Source: Fodinibius halophilus
Lineage (GTDB): Bacteria; Bacteroidota; Rhodothermia; Balneolales; Balneolaceae
Assembly: GCF_011059105.1 (NCBI RefSeq)
Contig: NZ_JAALLS010000027.1
Coordinates: forward strand, 1-59,426
Length of the DNA: 59,426 nt
Reading direction: 5' to 3'
Shown: positions 19,698 through 29,157 of the stretch, piece by piece
How positions within the stretch are numbered: position 1 is the stretch's first letter
How the letters are laid out: each line of letters opens with the position of its first letter
Position numbers and translations under genes: made by a program
The notes under the pieces: generated by a model
Told to the model about the DNA's origin: nothing
Database searches by the model: none
Seen by the model: the letters and a program-made list of their open reading frames with translations, nothing else

Positions 19698-20413
19698 GAG
19701 GTATATGAAATCGGCCTATCATCTGACCACAGTTGTCCTCTCTACTTTAAGCGCAGGGAGAGGGACTCCTAAAGGTGAAATCCTATATTAACTACAAATG
19801 TTACCGCACAAGCGCGACGCTTGCGCGATTATATAATATCAAAAACAAAACTGTGATGTTCGTAAGAATAAGTCCTCCTTATGGTTTTATCACTGATGGG
19901 GCTGAAAAGATGATCCGAAGGAGGTGCAGCTATGCGCCTCGAAGTTTTTAACATAGTGGCGGAGGATGATTGCATATATATCTCGTTCCGATGCTTTTAA
20001 CCAAAGATTTCTAACTGTATTCGAAATGACCCGCTGATTAAAAATGGCGAGCATTTATGTCCTTACAACTCCTCAATGTCAGCTCGACCGACGGGAGAGA
20101 TCTTTGGTTACTCAGGGGAAGAATTAAAAGATTGGATTGTTTATCTCGTTCCGATGCCTTGTTCAACGAAGTTTTAGCATAGTTGGGCTCTGCGTCGGAA
20201 CGTATCTCTCCCTACCTTGGTAAGTTTAGAACTTGTGGCAGTGTGTTGACCGGAGGAAAATACACGATCACCTCCTTTGCCAACCGCCACAATTCTAAGA
20301 TCCTATTCTTGGGGACTCCTTTTCCTAGTACTTTAAACCATTTGCAATTTCGTCTCACAAGGAATATCCTGCTCGCTAATTCAACGAACAAAGTATAGGA
20401 TAGATAATTAACC
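19698..20413. other. Repeat-rich spacer before EamA gene
   Basis: About 715 bp without a credible gene. It contains an imperfect hairpin of CGCACAAGCG/CGCTTGCGCG at 19,806-19,828, a CTCTAC...GCAGGGAGAGG element at 19,739-19,755, and the first copy of a ~105-bp direct repeat (20,005-20,112) whose second copy lies at 21,970-22,075. Short open frames here are not conserved-looking. Confidence 0.55.
20005..20112 (+). repeat. Long direct repeat, copy A
   Basis: The segment shares TTTCT...TCGAAATGAC, GAGCATTTAT/GAACATTTAT, CTCCAATGTC-like and CGGGAGAGATCTTTG blocks with copy B at 21,970-22,075. Both copies have the same orientation and flank the EamA transporter gene, about 1.95 kb apart. Confidence 0.6.
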
Positions 20414-21319
20414 GTGGTCATTTCTAACAATCGCCTTGCCTATTTATATGTGCTGCTGGGCGCAGCACTGTGGGGAATTATCGGCCTCTTTATCGATGCG
20501 CTTGCTCAAGCCGGCTTTACCGTTTTTCAAATCGTAACGCTCCGGGTGGCGAGTGCTGCTGTGATGCTTACCGTATTTTTAGCGATCAAAGATGTTGAAC
20601 TGCTCAAGATCGAGCTCAAAGATTCGTTCAGTTTTATTGGTACCGGTATCTTCAGTATTGTATTCTTCAACTGGTGTTATTTTACTGCAATCGAAGAGGT
20701 TTCGCTTTCTGTGGCCGTTATTCTTCTGTACACCGGGCCGGCTTTTGTCACCATTCTTTCGTGGCTGCTGTTTAAGGAACCGATGACCCGGCGCAAAATA
20801 TGGGCTTTGCTGTTAACTCTTATCGGATGTGCGCTCGTTATCAAGGTGATACCTTTTGCAGATAAACAGATTTCACTGATTGGCTTTCTTATTGGATTGG
20901 GTTCCGGTTTCGGTTATGCCCTATATAGCATTTTCGGGAAACATGCACTCAAAAAATATTCTTCTCTTACGGTGATTACCTATACTTTTGTCTTTGCCTC
21001 TGCCGTGCTGTTACCACTAAGCGGTATTACCATTGAAGTATCGCAGTTAAGCTCAACAAAAGTGTGGTTTCATATACTCGGTCTGGGATTCTTTCCGACG
21101 GCTTTGGCTTATATGCTTTATACGGTAGGACTTTCGATGATAGAGAGCAGCAGGGCTTCTATTACGGCCACTATTGAGCCGGTAGTGGCTACCTTGTTGG
21201 GGATTTACTTTTTTGATGAAGTATTAACGTATTTCCAACTGTCGGGTATGGTGCTAGTACTTGCGGCTGTGGTGCTTATTCAGCTGAAGAAAACGAAGCG
21301 TCATGCTATTGGCCGGTGA
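20414..21319 (+). CDS. EamA/DMT-superfamily transporter
   Basis: The 301-residue protein has ten predicted membrane helices arranged as two EamA repeats (~10-140 and ~155-290), typical of drug/metabolite transporters. The GTG start at 20414 is needed to include the first helix (LAYLYVLLGAALWGIIGLFID). Repeat 2 ends with the usual ASITATIEPVVATLLG segment. Substrate cannot be told from sequence; family members export metabolites such as amino acids or import carboxylates. It stands alone between two long repeat-rich spacers, and direct repeats bracket it, so its loss or duplication by recombination is conceivable. Confidence 0.88.
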   Translation: MVISNNRLAYLYVLLGAALWGIIGLFIDALAQAGFTVFQIVTLRVASAAVMLTVFLAIKDVELLKIELKDSFSFIGTGIFSIVFFNWCYFTAIEEVSLSVAVILLYTGPAFVTILSWLLFKEPMTRRKIWALLLTLIGCALVIKVIPFADKQISLIGFLIGLGSGFGYALYSIFGKHALKKYSSLTVITYTFVFASAVLLPLSGITIEVSQLSSTKVWFHILGLGFFPTALAYMLYTVGLSMIESSRASITATIEPVVATLLGIYFFDEVLTYFQLSGMVLVLAAVVLIQLKKTKRHAIGR

Positions 21320-21969
21320 TCTGTTTCAGCGAAAGGTTTATGTTACTATTGCAATTTCACAGGATAACGTCTTTGTTCTTGGGTAATCCACTACGCCTCG
21401 TGCCTTTGTACTGCCACGTTGATAAAGGCCTAGCTGCGCCGTAGTAGGTTTCTATGAGGCGTCCGCGCCCCTCCGCCACAAGGAATGCTGTGACTTTTTT
21501 TTGCCCTTTAACGGTTGTCATCGCGATCCGCCATCCGGCGGAGAAGCGATCTCCATGAAGCAATTGGTTGATGTATAAAGGTTACCCTTTATATCCTACG
21601 CACACCTACGACATCAGGCTTCGGTGGACTTCGCGAATTAAGAAAGGTAGATTGCCGCGGTCTTCCGAAAAATCGCCGGAATTCCTCGCAGTGACACTGC
21701 TTTTGATTTTTTTAAACAACGTTCGTCATTGTGAGGAGTACTGTGGTTTGACGGTACGACGTGACAATCTCCCTGAAATGATTGGTTAATACATGAAGGT
21801 TTCTTTTGTGACGCTAGACGAACTCATCATGGGCGATTTCCCGACTTCGCTACATGACAGCACTTTTGCTGGAGTAAGGCGTTTCCCTCCCTGCTTGTAG
21901 GGAGGGATTAAGGGTGGGTCAGAAAACGGCTGAAAGAATGTGCATTGGAACAGGATAACGGAAAAACAA

Positions 21970-22075
21970 GGATTTCTCGCTACGCTCGAAATGACTCGTT
22001 TTTTTAACGGGGAACATTTATCCAGCGATGGCTCTCCAATGTCATCTCGATCAGCGGGAGAGATCTTTGTTTGCC
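21970..22075 (+). repeat. Long direct repeat, copy B
   Basis: This is the partner of the repeat at 20,005-20,112, in the same orientation, ending in ATCAGCGGGAGAGATCTTTG. Similarity is high in blocks and lower between them, so the pair is not recent. Confidence 0.6.
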
Positions 22076-22487
22076 AGGTGTAGAACGTTCAAACCAATAG
22101 GCTTATATGGACTTACGAACTACTATAGCATTTCCAACTCTGCTGGTCCAGCCTCCCGATGGACATGATGACATTACTTTTAATGTGGTTTACAATCGGA
22201 GGGCTGAATCTCCCTAAACAAATGAGCAGTAACATCCCCCAAGCCCCCTTCGGACATCACTCTGTGCTTTTTCAGTAAAAAACTGCCCAAAGGGGGAGTC
22301 ATTGCGTCTATTTCAGGATCAGGAAGTCATTTAAAACATAATACGTTCAGTTTTGCACTTGCTCACGTTACGGTTTCGGTGTATTTGGCGAACATATTCG
22401 GGGAGATCCTTCAACTTCACTTCGTTGCGTTTAGGATGACAGTGCTTTTACCGCGTCAGTCGAATGGAGCATTCTTTATCTTGCTTT

Positions 22488-22537
22488 GTACCATTCGCCG
22501 GACGGCGGCCCCAGCCGCCCGACGAGAGATGGGAGCT
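22488..22537. repeat. GGACGGC hairpin repeat, copy 1
   Basis: CCATTCGCC and GACGAGAGATGGG flank a hairpin GGACGGC-GGCCCCA-GCCGCCC. The reverse complement of 39,581-39,624 has the same flanks but arms GGACGAC and GTCGTCC. The arms differ between copies yet still pair, which suggests the hairpin itself is maintained. Confidence 0.65.
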
Positions 22538-22722
22538 GATGCCAAATGAGAAGGCGTTTAGTCCATGGATCCCATCAAAGCGTTTCCCAACCTGCAGGGA
22601 TTAAGGCTGGGGAAAAAATAGATTTTACAAGGTCCCAAAATTTGTGAAGTCTCATAAACAAGTTGCCGCTCGGTAAAATGTGTCTTAAGTTCTTTTCAAA
22701 TCACAATAAAGAGAAAAGTGTT

Positions 22723-23472
22723 ATGGAGCAGAAGAACATTTCGAAGTGGGCGTTGGCAAGTATAGGCATAGCCTTTTTAGGGGTACTGGTATTAATACTC
22801 TCTGGCTACGGATATCAATGGGGATGGTGGGGACTGGGTACTGCTTTTACCTGGCTGCTCCCGGGCAGTGGGGTGCTGGCACTTATTGGGTTTTCGCTGG
22901 CTATTGTTTTTGGTTTTTTACGGTGGAAGAAACCGGAGGTAGAAGGGGCCAAGTGGGCGATGCTCGGAGTTGTGCTGAGCCTGGCCGTGATAGGAACTAT
23001 CGGGTACTGGTTTAATGAAGCACAGCAGTATCCGCCTATTCATGATATCACTACCGATATAGAAAACCCTCCGACCTTTCAGGCGATAGTTCCATTGCGT
23101 GCTGAGGCTCCCAATGATACTACCTATGGGGATCAAGAGAAAGCCGATACACAGCGAGAAGCATACCCGGACCTTCAAACTCTCTATCTGGATGTGGAAT
23201 ATGCCGGGGCCTTTGAACGTGCATTAAAGGCAGCCAAACAGATGCCATGGGAGAAGATCGTGACTGCCGATGAATCTACAGGACGAATTGAAGCTGTGGA
23301 TAAATTAGCGTGGTTCGGTTTTAAAGATGATGTAGTTATCCGTGTTGATACTGCAGAGGGCGGTGGAAAGAGCAAGATCGACGTACGTTCGGTATCCCGT
23401 ATTGGGCGCGGAGATATCGGCGTCAACGCACACCGTATCAGGCAATATCTTGAAGAGGTAAAACGGCAGTAA
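22723..23472 (+). CDS. DUF1499 family membrane protein
   Basis: The ATG at 22723, preceded by AAAGAGAAAAG, gives 249 residues; an upstream in-frame start at 22663 would add an implausible basic tail. Three membrane helices fill residues ~8-105 (WALASIGIAFLGVLV, WLLPGSGVLALIGFSLAIVFGF, WAMLGVVLSLAVIGTIGYWF). Residues ~110-249 form a DUF1499 domain, including RIEAVDKLAWFGFKDDVVIRV and the DVRSVSRIGRGDIGVNAHRI ending typical of the family. Function is unknown. The next gene, an amidohydrolase, starts 71 nt downstream in the same direction. Confidence 0.82.
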   Translation: MEQKNISKWALASIGIAFLGVLVLILSGYGYQWGWWGLGTAFTWLLPGSGVLALIGFSLAIVFGFLRWKKPEVEGAKWAMLGVVLSLAVIGTIGYWFNEAQQYPPIHDITTDIENPPTFQAIVPLRAEAPNDTTYGDQEKADTQREAYPDLQTLYLDVEYAGAFERALKAAKQMPWEKIVTADESTGRIEAVDKLAWFGFKDDVVIRVDTAEGGGKSKIDVRSVSRIGRGDIGVNAHRIRQYLEEVKRQ

Positions 23473-23543
23473 AGATGAGGGATTTTATCTCGGAATAGAT
23501 TTCAAACTGTCTGTTTATTCATCCCAAATTGAGGATTTCTATT

Positions 23544-24977
23544 ATGAACTTTCTATTCGAAGAAAAACAAAAGCTCCTGCTTACAACCCTGTGCATGATA
23601 TTTGCGTGGGGTGTAGCTTGTACTTCCACGAATGAGAAAAGTGAATATTTGGTACTCGAGGGTGCTATCCTCTATGATGGCACCGGTGGACAATCCATTG
23701 GAAACAGTGTGATTGTAATAAAAGGGGATACTATCAACTGTGTGGGAGGAGAAGGAGATTGCACAATACCGGGAGGGGCAACAGTGAAGGATGTCAGCGG
23801 TAAGTATATAACCCCCGGACTTATTGATTCCCATGTTCATTTCTTTCAGACCGGATTTTTTGACAGCCGTCCCGATGCCCTGGACCTTCGGGACACATTT
23901 CCGATGGGAGAGGTGATTGCATACCAGCAGCAACATCCCCAGCGGTATTATAATGCTTATTTATGTTCCGGTATAACCGGGGTGTATGATGTGGGCGGTA
24001 TGAGCTGGTCGGTGCAACTGCAGCAGAGTGCCGAGAAAAATCCAAAAGCACCCCATGTTGCTGCCGCCGGTCCTTTGATTACTCCTGTAGCAGGTGCCCC
24101 TTTTGATCTGCCGTCGAATAAAGTGTTGGTTCATTTGGATTCCAAAGAAGCCGGTATCCAGACGGTACAGTACATGTCGGCTCTGGGTTCGACGGGTATT
24201 AAATTTTGGCAGTTGGATGCCGATAGTGAGGAGTATATGGAACGCGTGGAAGCAGTGGCCCAAGAGATTGAAAGGCAAGATAATAAGATGATTGCCCATG
24301 CTACTACGCTGAAGCAGGCCAAGGCCGCACTGGAAAATGGTACGAAGCTGCTGGTACACAGCGTACAGGACAAGGAGGTAGATCAAGAATTTATTGATCT
24401 GGCCAAGCGGGAGGAAACCCTCTATAATCCCACGCTTATTGTGGGTTCGGGCTATATGTTGGCCTACCGGGCCGCTGCAGGAATTGCTCCTTTTCCGTTT
24501 GAGGATCCTAACGGCTGCGTTGATCCCAAAACAAATAAGTTGCTGGCAAATGCCTCACAATTCAGTGAACATCCCAAGCTCACTGTAGATTTTAAAGAGC
24601 GTTTGAAATCCTTTGATCCGGTGTCGGATCGTGTGAGCGCTACAAATATGAAGAATCTGAAGAAAGTATATGAGGCGGGCATTCCCATTGTGGTGGGGAC
24701 CGACGCTGGCAATCCGGGAACGCTGCACGGTGTCTCTATTTATGAGGAGATGGAGGCGATGCAAAAGGCGGGTATTCCTGCACGGGATCTCATTGTGATG
24801 GCTACAAAAAACGGGGCCATGGCGATGGAGCGGCTGGATGATTTCGGGACTCTTGAGCAGGGGAAATTGGCTAACCTAATTGTACTGGAGAATGATCCGG
24901 CCTCCGATATTGCCAACATGCGTTCCATTACTCACACCATGATCAAGGGAGCGATGAAGAATGTAGCGGAGTATTAG
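23544..24977 (+). CDS. Amidohydrolase family lipoprotein
   Basis: Starting at the ATG at 23544 gives 477 residues with a lipoprotein signal and lipobox GVAC, so it is likely anchored in the periplasm. It is an imidazolonepropionase/prolidase-like metal-dependent hydrolase. Visible ligands are HVH in GLIDSHVHFF (~97), a candidate carbamylated Lys in TGIKFWQ, His in MIAHATTL and LLVHSVQ, and Asp in VGTDAGNPG. Relatives hydrolyse amide, peptide or ester bonds of small molecules; the substrate here is unknown. The neighbouring DUF1499 gene offers no pathway clue. Confidence 0.85.
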   Translation: MNFLFEEKQKLLLTTLCMIFAWGVACTSTNEKSEYLVLEGAILYDGTGGQSIGNSVIVIKGDTINCVGGEGDCTIPGGATVKDVSGKYITPGLIDSHVHFFQTGFFDSRPDALDLRDTFPMGEVIAYQQQHPQRYYNAYLCSGITGVYDVGGMSWSVQLQQSAEKNPKAPHVAAAGPLITPVAGAPFDLPSNKVLVHLDSKEAGIQTVQYMSALGSTGIKFWQLDADSEEYMERVEAVAQEIERQDNKMIAHATTLKQAKAALENGTKLLVHSVQDKEVDQEFIDLAKREETLYNPTLIVGSGYMLAYRAAAGIAPFPFEDPNGCVDPKTNKLLANASQFSEHPKLTVDFKERLKSFDPVSDRVSATNMKNLKKVYEAGIPIVVGTDAGNPGTLHGVSIYEEMEAMQKAGIPARDLIVMATKNGAMAMERLDDFGTLEQGKLANLIVLENDPASDIANMRSITHTMIKGAMKNVAEY

Positions 24978-25158
24978 TTTCCTATATCTACTGGTAGTGT
25001 TCTAATCCGGAAGTGGGGAGAAGCAACCGCATAACGTTTATTTGTTCTTATTTAATGCCCGATCGCTTAGATGTTGTTCATAGAAGTTACTCTATCAGCG
25101 TTGTACTCCATACGGCTCATAGGTAAATTTGTGATCTTTTTATTTGAGAGTCAGCTTG

Positions 25159-27075
25159 TTACTTATTTTCTCTGAATTTGGACACTCGTTGTATCACAAT
25201 ATTCTTGCCCTCACTGAGGTCGCCCCCGCCCAAAATCTTTAAATATGCTTTAATTTCATCAACCATTGTTTGCCGTTTCGAAGCATTGAAGTAGGGATTC
25301 ACATATTCTTTAATACTTCCGCCAATACGAGGTCCCCGGAGGGTGCCCAAGACATAACTCTCACCATATTTCGCATACTGGTATAACAAAAAGTCTGCAT
25401 GATGTTGCCAAGATATTTCGAGATGCTCTTTACCACTATTATAGCTGGCCTGTTCTCCAACAGTGTTACAATCTGTACCGTTACAGTCTAACTGAGGGTT
25501 AAGAAACTTGTTGTCCATCTCCTGAGAAGTGTAAAATAGTTTTGATGCAGGAATAATATTACCTGAGGGAGTTAATGAAGAAGTATATACGTCGTCGGCA
25601 TGTGGCATGCTCAGGTCAAGCGACGGGAAGTAGGGGCGGCTGTGTACGGCATTGGTACTGCCAAATTTTGTGTATGCATGTTCTACTGGAATATTAACAC
25701 TCCGCAGTACGGCCGCATACAGGCCCGAAGTACCCCAGCAGCCCGCAGCCATATGTTTCTTTCCCGGCAGTGGGTATAATACTTTATCTGCAGGTGGAAA
25801 TCCTTCGTAGCCAAATAGGTCAGATAACGTATCGTTTCCTGACCAGTGCCGTAAATGGGCCCGCATCCAATTTGTAAAAGCATATAACGTTTGTCGATGA
25901 TTTTGCTTAATCATGTCATAGTTTTTAAGAAAACGGTAATTGATACGGGGATTCCACGGGGTAACTTTTCCCATGATAGATGTTGTAAAAGCATAACGGT
26001 CTTGATTAGAATCATAAACCATTAATTCTTTACTACTTAACAAGTTCTGCAACTCACTGTTGGAATATGTTTGGATGCTCCATGGCACCAAATTGTTTTT
26101 TTCTATCCACAGTGTTTGAGCTATATGCTGAATATAAATTTTCCAGGCGTCAGCCTTCGAAATTCGCCCGGATGAGAGGGAAGGAGGGGAGTCAAGTGCT
26201 TGAGATCGGCCGTTTTCTAATTTAATAATAGCATTACGGAGATCATTTTTTTGCGATTGCGACCAGTTGTTGTAGGATGATATTCCACCTGAATATTGCC
26301 ATCTGATATTTGAAAAGATACTGCTGTTATTTAACAACGACTGGTAGGGTCCAAAAGAGGGGCCTGAGGGCAGAATTTCTTCGCGGGTATTATTAATGTT
26401 ATTGGTTTCATCTGTAAACTGTTGCGTGTTTAATAGAACACGGACTTCCTTATTGCCGGTAATGGTAACAGGTTGGTTTGGGGATATCGTCGTATTTTGT
26501 CCGGGTACCAGGGATGGCATAGAAGGAGTAAAATCTGCTGCAACAGTTTCATTAACAATTACCCTTATGTCTACTGGAAGATTGGTTGGGGAGGATGTAT
26601 TACCAACATTCTTAATAGTAATATTGAGCTCATTTGAACTATTGAGGTGTAAGTCACTAATAACAAAATCGGGTCCTGAAATAGCAGGAGGGGTTAGCGT
26701 TCGACTATAGGTATTTTGCAATTCATTTGATTCACTAATCTCATCATTGGTATCCAGGGCAACACCAATCCGGTATTTTGAAGATGCCAGTCGAAAGTTC
26801 GTTTCTAAGGTATATGGGGTGTTTGGGTTGCGAAAAGATTGATCAGATAGGTTCGCTAAACTATATGTGCCGATATTTTTTCCATTAATAAAAATCGCAA
26901 GGTTCCCTGTATTAGCCGGTATATTAGCTTGATCCTGATTTTCGAATGTTATTTCAAGTCGATTATTCGTGTTAAATGATAGATCAGTGGGTACGATATC
27001 AGGCTTGGTAGTACTACAGGATAGAAGGTGTACGGCACATATTGAGGCGATAAGAAAATAGTTAAGTGTTCTCAT
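25159..27075 (-). CDS. Lipoprotein with CARDB repeats and transglutaminase-like domain
   Basis: The 638-residue protein has a signal peptide with lipobox LLSC (Cys20). Residues ~25-235 form two CARDB-like adhesion modules (PDIVPTDLSFNTNNRLEITF and PDFVISDLHLNSSNELNITI). The C-terminal half carries a transglutaminase/papain-like pattern: Cys in AAGCWGTSGLYAAVLRSVNI and a possible His in NAVHSRPYFPSLDLSMPHADD. This would be a surface enzyme that cleaves or crosslinks an amide. It follows yidD by 24 nt on the same strand, so it may end an operon of four genes starting at 28393. The catalytic assignment is inference. Confidence 0.62.
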   Translation of the reverse strand: MRTLNYFLIASICAVHLLSCSTTKPDIVPTDLSFNTNNRLEITFENQDQANIPANTGNLAIFINGKNIGTYSLANLSDQSFRNPNTPYTLETNFRLASSKYRIGVALDTNDEISESNELQNTYSRTLTPPAISGPDFVISDLHLNSSNELNITIKNVGNTSSPTNLPVDIRVIVNETVAADFTPSMPSLVPGQNTTISPNQPVTITGNKEVRVLLNTQQFTDETNNINNTREEILPSGPSFGPYQSLLNNSSIFSNIRWQYSGGISSYNNWSQSQKNDLRNAIIKLENGRSQALDSPPSLSSGRISKADAWKIYIQHIAQTLWIEKNNLVPWSIQTYSNSELQNLLSSKELMVYDSNQDRYAFTTSIMGKVTPWNPRINYRFLKNYDMIKQNHRQTLYAFTNWMRAHLRHWSGNDTLSDLFGYEGFPPADKVLYPLPGKKHMAAGCWGTSGLYAAVLRSVNIPVEHAYTKFGSTNAVHSRPYFPSLDLSMPHADDVYTSSLTPSGNIIPASKLFYTSQEMDNKFLNPQLDCNGTDCNTVGEQASYNSGKEHLEISWQHHADFLLYQYAKYGESYVLGTLRGPRIGGSIKEYVNPYFNASKRQTMVDEIKAYLKILGGGDLSEGKNIVIQRVSKFRENK

Positions 27076-27099
27076 AAAAGACTGGTAGTAAATTTAATA

Positions 27100-27438
27100 T
27101 CAGGATGAATGTTTAGACTTACAGTCATAATTGGCAGGTACGGGATCGTGGCCGCCCTCATGGTCAGGAGTACACCGGCTGATGCGCTCACGAGCCAACT
27201 GTATTCCTTTAAAAAGACCAAATTTCATAATTGCCTGGTAGGCATATTCCGAGCAGCTTGGGGTATACCGGCACCGCCGGGTTGTTTTCTTACCGGATAA
27301 TAAATATTGATAGAGCCGAATTAACAGCAGGGCCGGCATCCCCAGCACTCTGCTGAAACCTCTTGATATTATTTGTGTAATTTGCCTTATAATCAGAAAC
27401 GGTTTTTGGTAAGGCGGCACGAATACTACTTGTGGCAA
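27100..27438 (-). CDS. yidD: Membrane protein insertion efficiency factor
   Basis: The 112-residue protein contains the YidD signature, LLIRLYQYLLSGKKTTRRCR followed by YTPSCSEYA and a C-terminal ISRCTPDHEGGHDPVP. YidD assists YidC-dependent membrane insertion at the inner membrane. It is longer than the usual ~70-85 residues because of a ~35-residue N-terminal extension. It is normally located between rnpA and yidC, but here it sits 3 nt after an unknown gene and 24 nt before a lipoprotein gene. This may be a second, specialised copy. Confidence 0.88.
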   Translation of the reverse strand: MPQVVFVPPYQKPFLIIRQITQIISRGFSRVLGMPALLLIRLYQYLLSGKKTTRRCRYTPSCSEYAYQAIMKFGLFKGIQLARERISRCTPDHEGGHDPVPANYDCKSKHSS

Positions 27439-27441
27439 GCC

Positions 27442-27831
27442 TTATTTGGGATTTGGAATATCAAATTTTTGAAGTAGGTCGCCGAGGCCCTCTTCATATG
27501 CCTGTTTTATCAACAGTTCCTCAATATTGGCGACATCCCGCCAGTGGTTCTCTTCCTTATTACGTGTTACTGTTAAAACCCCATTATTGATTCTGATCTG
27601 TTGCGGAAGCTCCAATTCTTGGGCCTTATTACGAGGCATAGTTACGGTAAAACCGTAGTATGATCCCAATTTGGGGGCGGGAGGGGGATTAGCTGCTTCT
27701 TTTCCAATTGCTGCATGAATCATTTCAGAGAATTCAGCAGCTAAGTCGTTTTCTAATGTAATTTTGGGATTGGGACGGCCCGAAAAAAGTCCCACAGTTG
27801 CCGTTATATTATCTTTATTTTCGTCTTTCAT
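27442..27831 (-). CDS. Hypothetical protein with FSGRPNP motif
   Basis: This is a 129-residue soluble protein with no signal sequence. It opens with TATVGLFSGRPNPKITLEND, a motif I associate with an uncharacterised small family, and a proline-rich NPPPAPKLGSYYGFTV segment near residue 50. I assign no function. It lies 43 nt downstream of the cysteine-rich gene at 27875-28393 and 3 nt upstream of yidD, so these three and the lipoprotein probably form one transcript. The FSGRPNP and cysteine-rich proteins may belong to one system. Confidence 0.7.
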   Translation of the reverse strand: MKDENKDNITATVGLFSGRPNPKITLENDLAAEFSEMIHAAIGKEAANPPPAPKLGSYYGFTVTMPRNKAQELELPQQIRINNGVLTVTRNKEENHWRDVANIEELLIKQAYEEGLGDLLQKFDIPNPK

Positions 27832-27874
27832 CAGTAAATAAGTTTAGTGATTAATAATATGATTGATTTGCGGC

Positions 27875-28393
27875 TCAATTAATAGTGACTTGTGATTTAT
27901 CAACACAGAAACACCCGCAGAATAAAGTATAGTTACCTCGATCAGCAGTTTTAGGATTTGATATCAAGTTTCCGCTGTTATCCAGGTTCGTGGCGGGCGT
28001 ACCACCCAACTTGTGTGACCATTTCCCATTTTGGTCTTTACGATACCAATGGTAATCAACGCCCGGCCAAATTACTAAGGCAACCTGATGCTGGCAGTCT
28101 TTACAACCGCAGCCTTCGTCACAATTGACGGGCTTAAGACCATCAGCGATGGCACCATTTTGTACCGCATCACAGTCTTCAAGGTCACCAGGGGATAAGG
28201 TAATGCCATGGGCGCGACCTGGTTGGGCGTAGGTATTGGTTTGTATGTCACACCCATAGTTATAGCAGTTGTTATTGTACTGTATACCGTTAGCGTCATT
28301 CCAAGCATTGGGCTCATATTCCGGTATACAGCGCTCAATCCAATTGGAGACACCATCGATGATTTTTTTAATAAGGTCTGATATTGAACTCAT
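27875..28393 (-). CDS. Cysteine-rich hypothetical, NNCYNYG/WSHK family
   Basis: The 172-residue protein has no evident signal peptide, and twelve cysteines including CDEGCGCKDCQH and FCGCFCVD. Conserved-looking blocks are NNCYNYGCDIQTNTYAQPGR (~41), VALVIWPGVDYHWYRKDQNG (~105) and WSHKLGGTPATNLDNSGN (~124). I recall the same blocks in uncharacterised proteins scattered across bacteria and fungi. The order Cys, then His, then Asn/Asp with an NxCYN start would suit a papain/NlpC-like cysteine hydrolase, but this is my inference. It is the first gene of the presumed operon. Confidence 0.65.
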   Translation of the reverse strand: MSSISDLIKKIIDGVSNWIERCIPEYEPNAWNDANGIQYNNNCYNYGCDIQTNTYAQPGRAHGITLSPGDLEDCDAVQNGAIADGLKPVNCDEGCGCKDCQHQVALVIWPGVDYHWYRKDQNGKWSHKLGGTPATNLDNSGNLISNPKTADRGNYTLFCGCFCVDKSQVTIN

Positions 28394-29157
28394 TGTATTT
28401 CTCTCTTTTTGGTTGAGTATAGCACTCTCTTATGTCTTGAAGTTGCTATACATTTTTATTTGATGAATTACATTGCTCCAGTTATCTCATACTCAATTTG
28501 ATGGATCTATTGGTGCTAAAAGTACTTCTCCGTTTTTTTAGCATAAGCAGTCGGCAAATCATCTGCCTTGGTCTTGAACCCTTTTTCCATTCAAGTACAC
28601 TAACGAATTGTATGTTATTCGTCAGGATATTTAGGGTATCGATGGAAGCAGAACACGAATCTCATTTAAATTTGATAGACAAGGTAGCTACATTCATTGA
28701 GTTAGTTCCCTTTATTCAGGTTGCTTCCTTGGTTGAACTAACAGGGAGACTCTTGATAACCTACACCTACAATTGTTAAAAAACTCTCTTTTAGTAACGA
28801 ACTATTACCAATCTATAAAATCGCATTTCGAATAACAAGCTGTATTGCCGTTGCATAAATTTTGAATATGAAACAAAGAAGGTATTTAATAATTTACTTT
28901 CCGGGAACAGGTTATATTTCTATCTATTTTCAGGGAGTTTTGCAAAAATAGTCGCACCTTGTCATGCTGAACTTGTTTCAGCATCTCAGTTATTAACCTT
29001 GAAACCAAGATCCTGAACTGATTACTACTACGCCAAGGTGTAATCTGCCGAAACCCTTAGGTGTAGGTATGGCTTCGTAGCACAGGTTTAGGATGACATG
29101 CCGGTTTTGCAAAGCTCCCTTTTAGTTAAGTGAATCATGGGTTTGTTTGTAATGGGT
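28394..29157. other. AT-rich spacer with hairpin repeats
   Basis: About 760 bp with no supported gene; a 93-codon open frame at 28498-28779 has poor composition and I do not call it. A second copy of the ATCCTGAA-type hairpin lies at 28,969-28,995 and a mirrored TTTAGGATGACATG end near 29,088, bracketing about 130 bp. The promoter for the operon starting at 28393 should lie at its left end. Confidence 0.5.
28969..29101. repeat. Dispersed hairpin repeat, copy 2 (ATGCTGAA arms)
   Basis: The core is ATGCTGAA-CTTGT-TTCAGCAT, identical in loop to copy 1 at the window start but with compensating C-to-G and G-to-C arm changes. The repeat continues through GATCCTGAAC and CTGCCGAAACCC to end at TTTAGGATGACATG. 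It lies just downstream of the gene at 29158. Confidence 0.6.

Larger units (their letters stand above)
21320..22722. other. 1.4-kb spacer built from intergenic repeats
   Basis: No convincing gene. The stretch is a mosaic of repeats. GCGATCCGCCATCCGGCGGAG lies near 21,524 and GGTAGATTGCCGCGG...CCTCGCAGTGACAC near 21,645. An inverted-type GTGAGGAGTA...GTGACAATCTCC lies near 21,731 and CCCTCCCTGCTTGTAGGGAGGG near 21,885. Direct-repeat copy B is at 21,970-22,075. CAAGCCCCCTTCGGAC...AAAGGGGGAG lies near 22,239 and a GGACGGC/GCCGCCC hairpin near 22,500. All look like non-coding repeat families. Confidence 0.55.

Noticed and set aside
20183-20398. 71-codon plus-strand frame before the EamA gene
   Set aside because: It lies in repeat-derived sequence and stops before the transporter without a plausible ribosome binding site.
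28498-28779. 93-codon plus-strand frame
   Set aside because: Hydrophobic composition arises from AT-rich sequence; no ribosome binding site, family or neighbour supports it.
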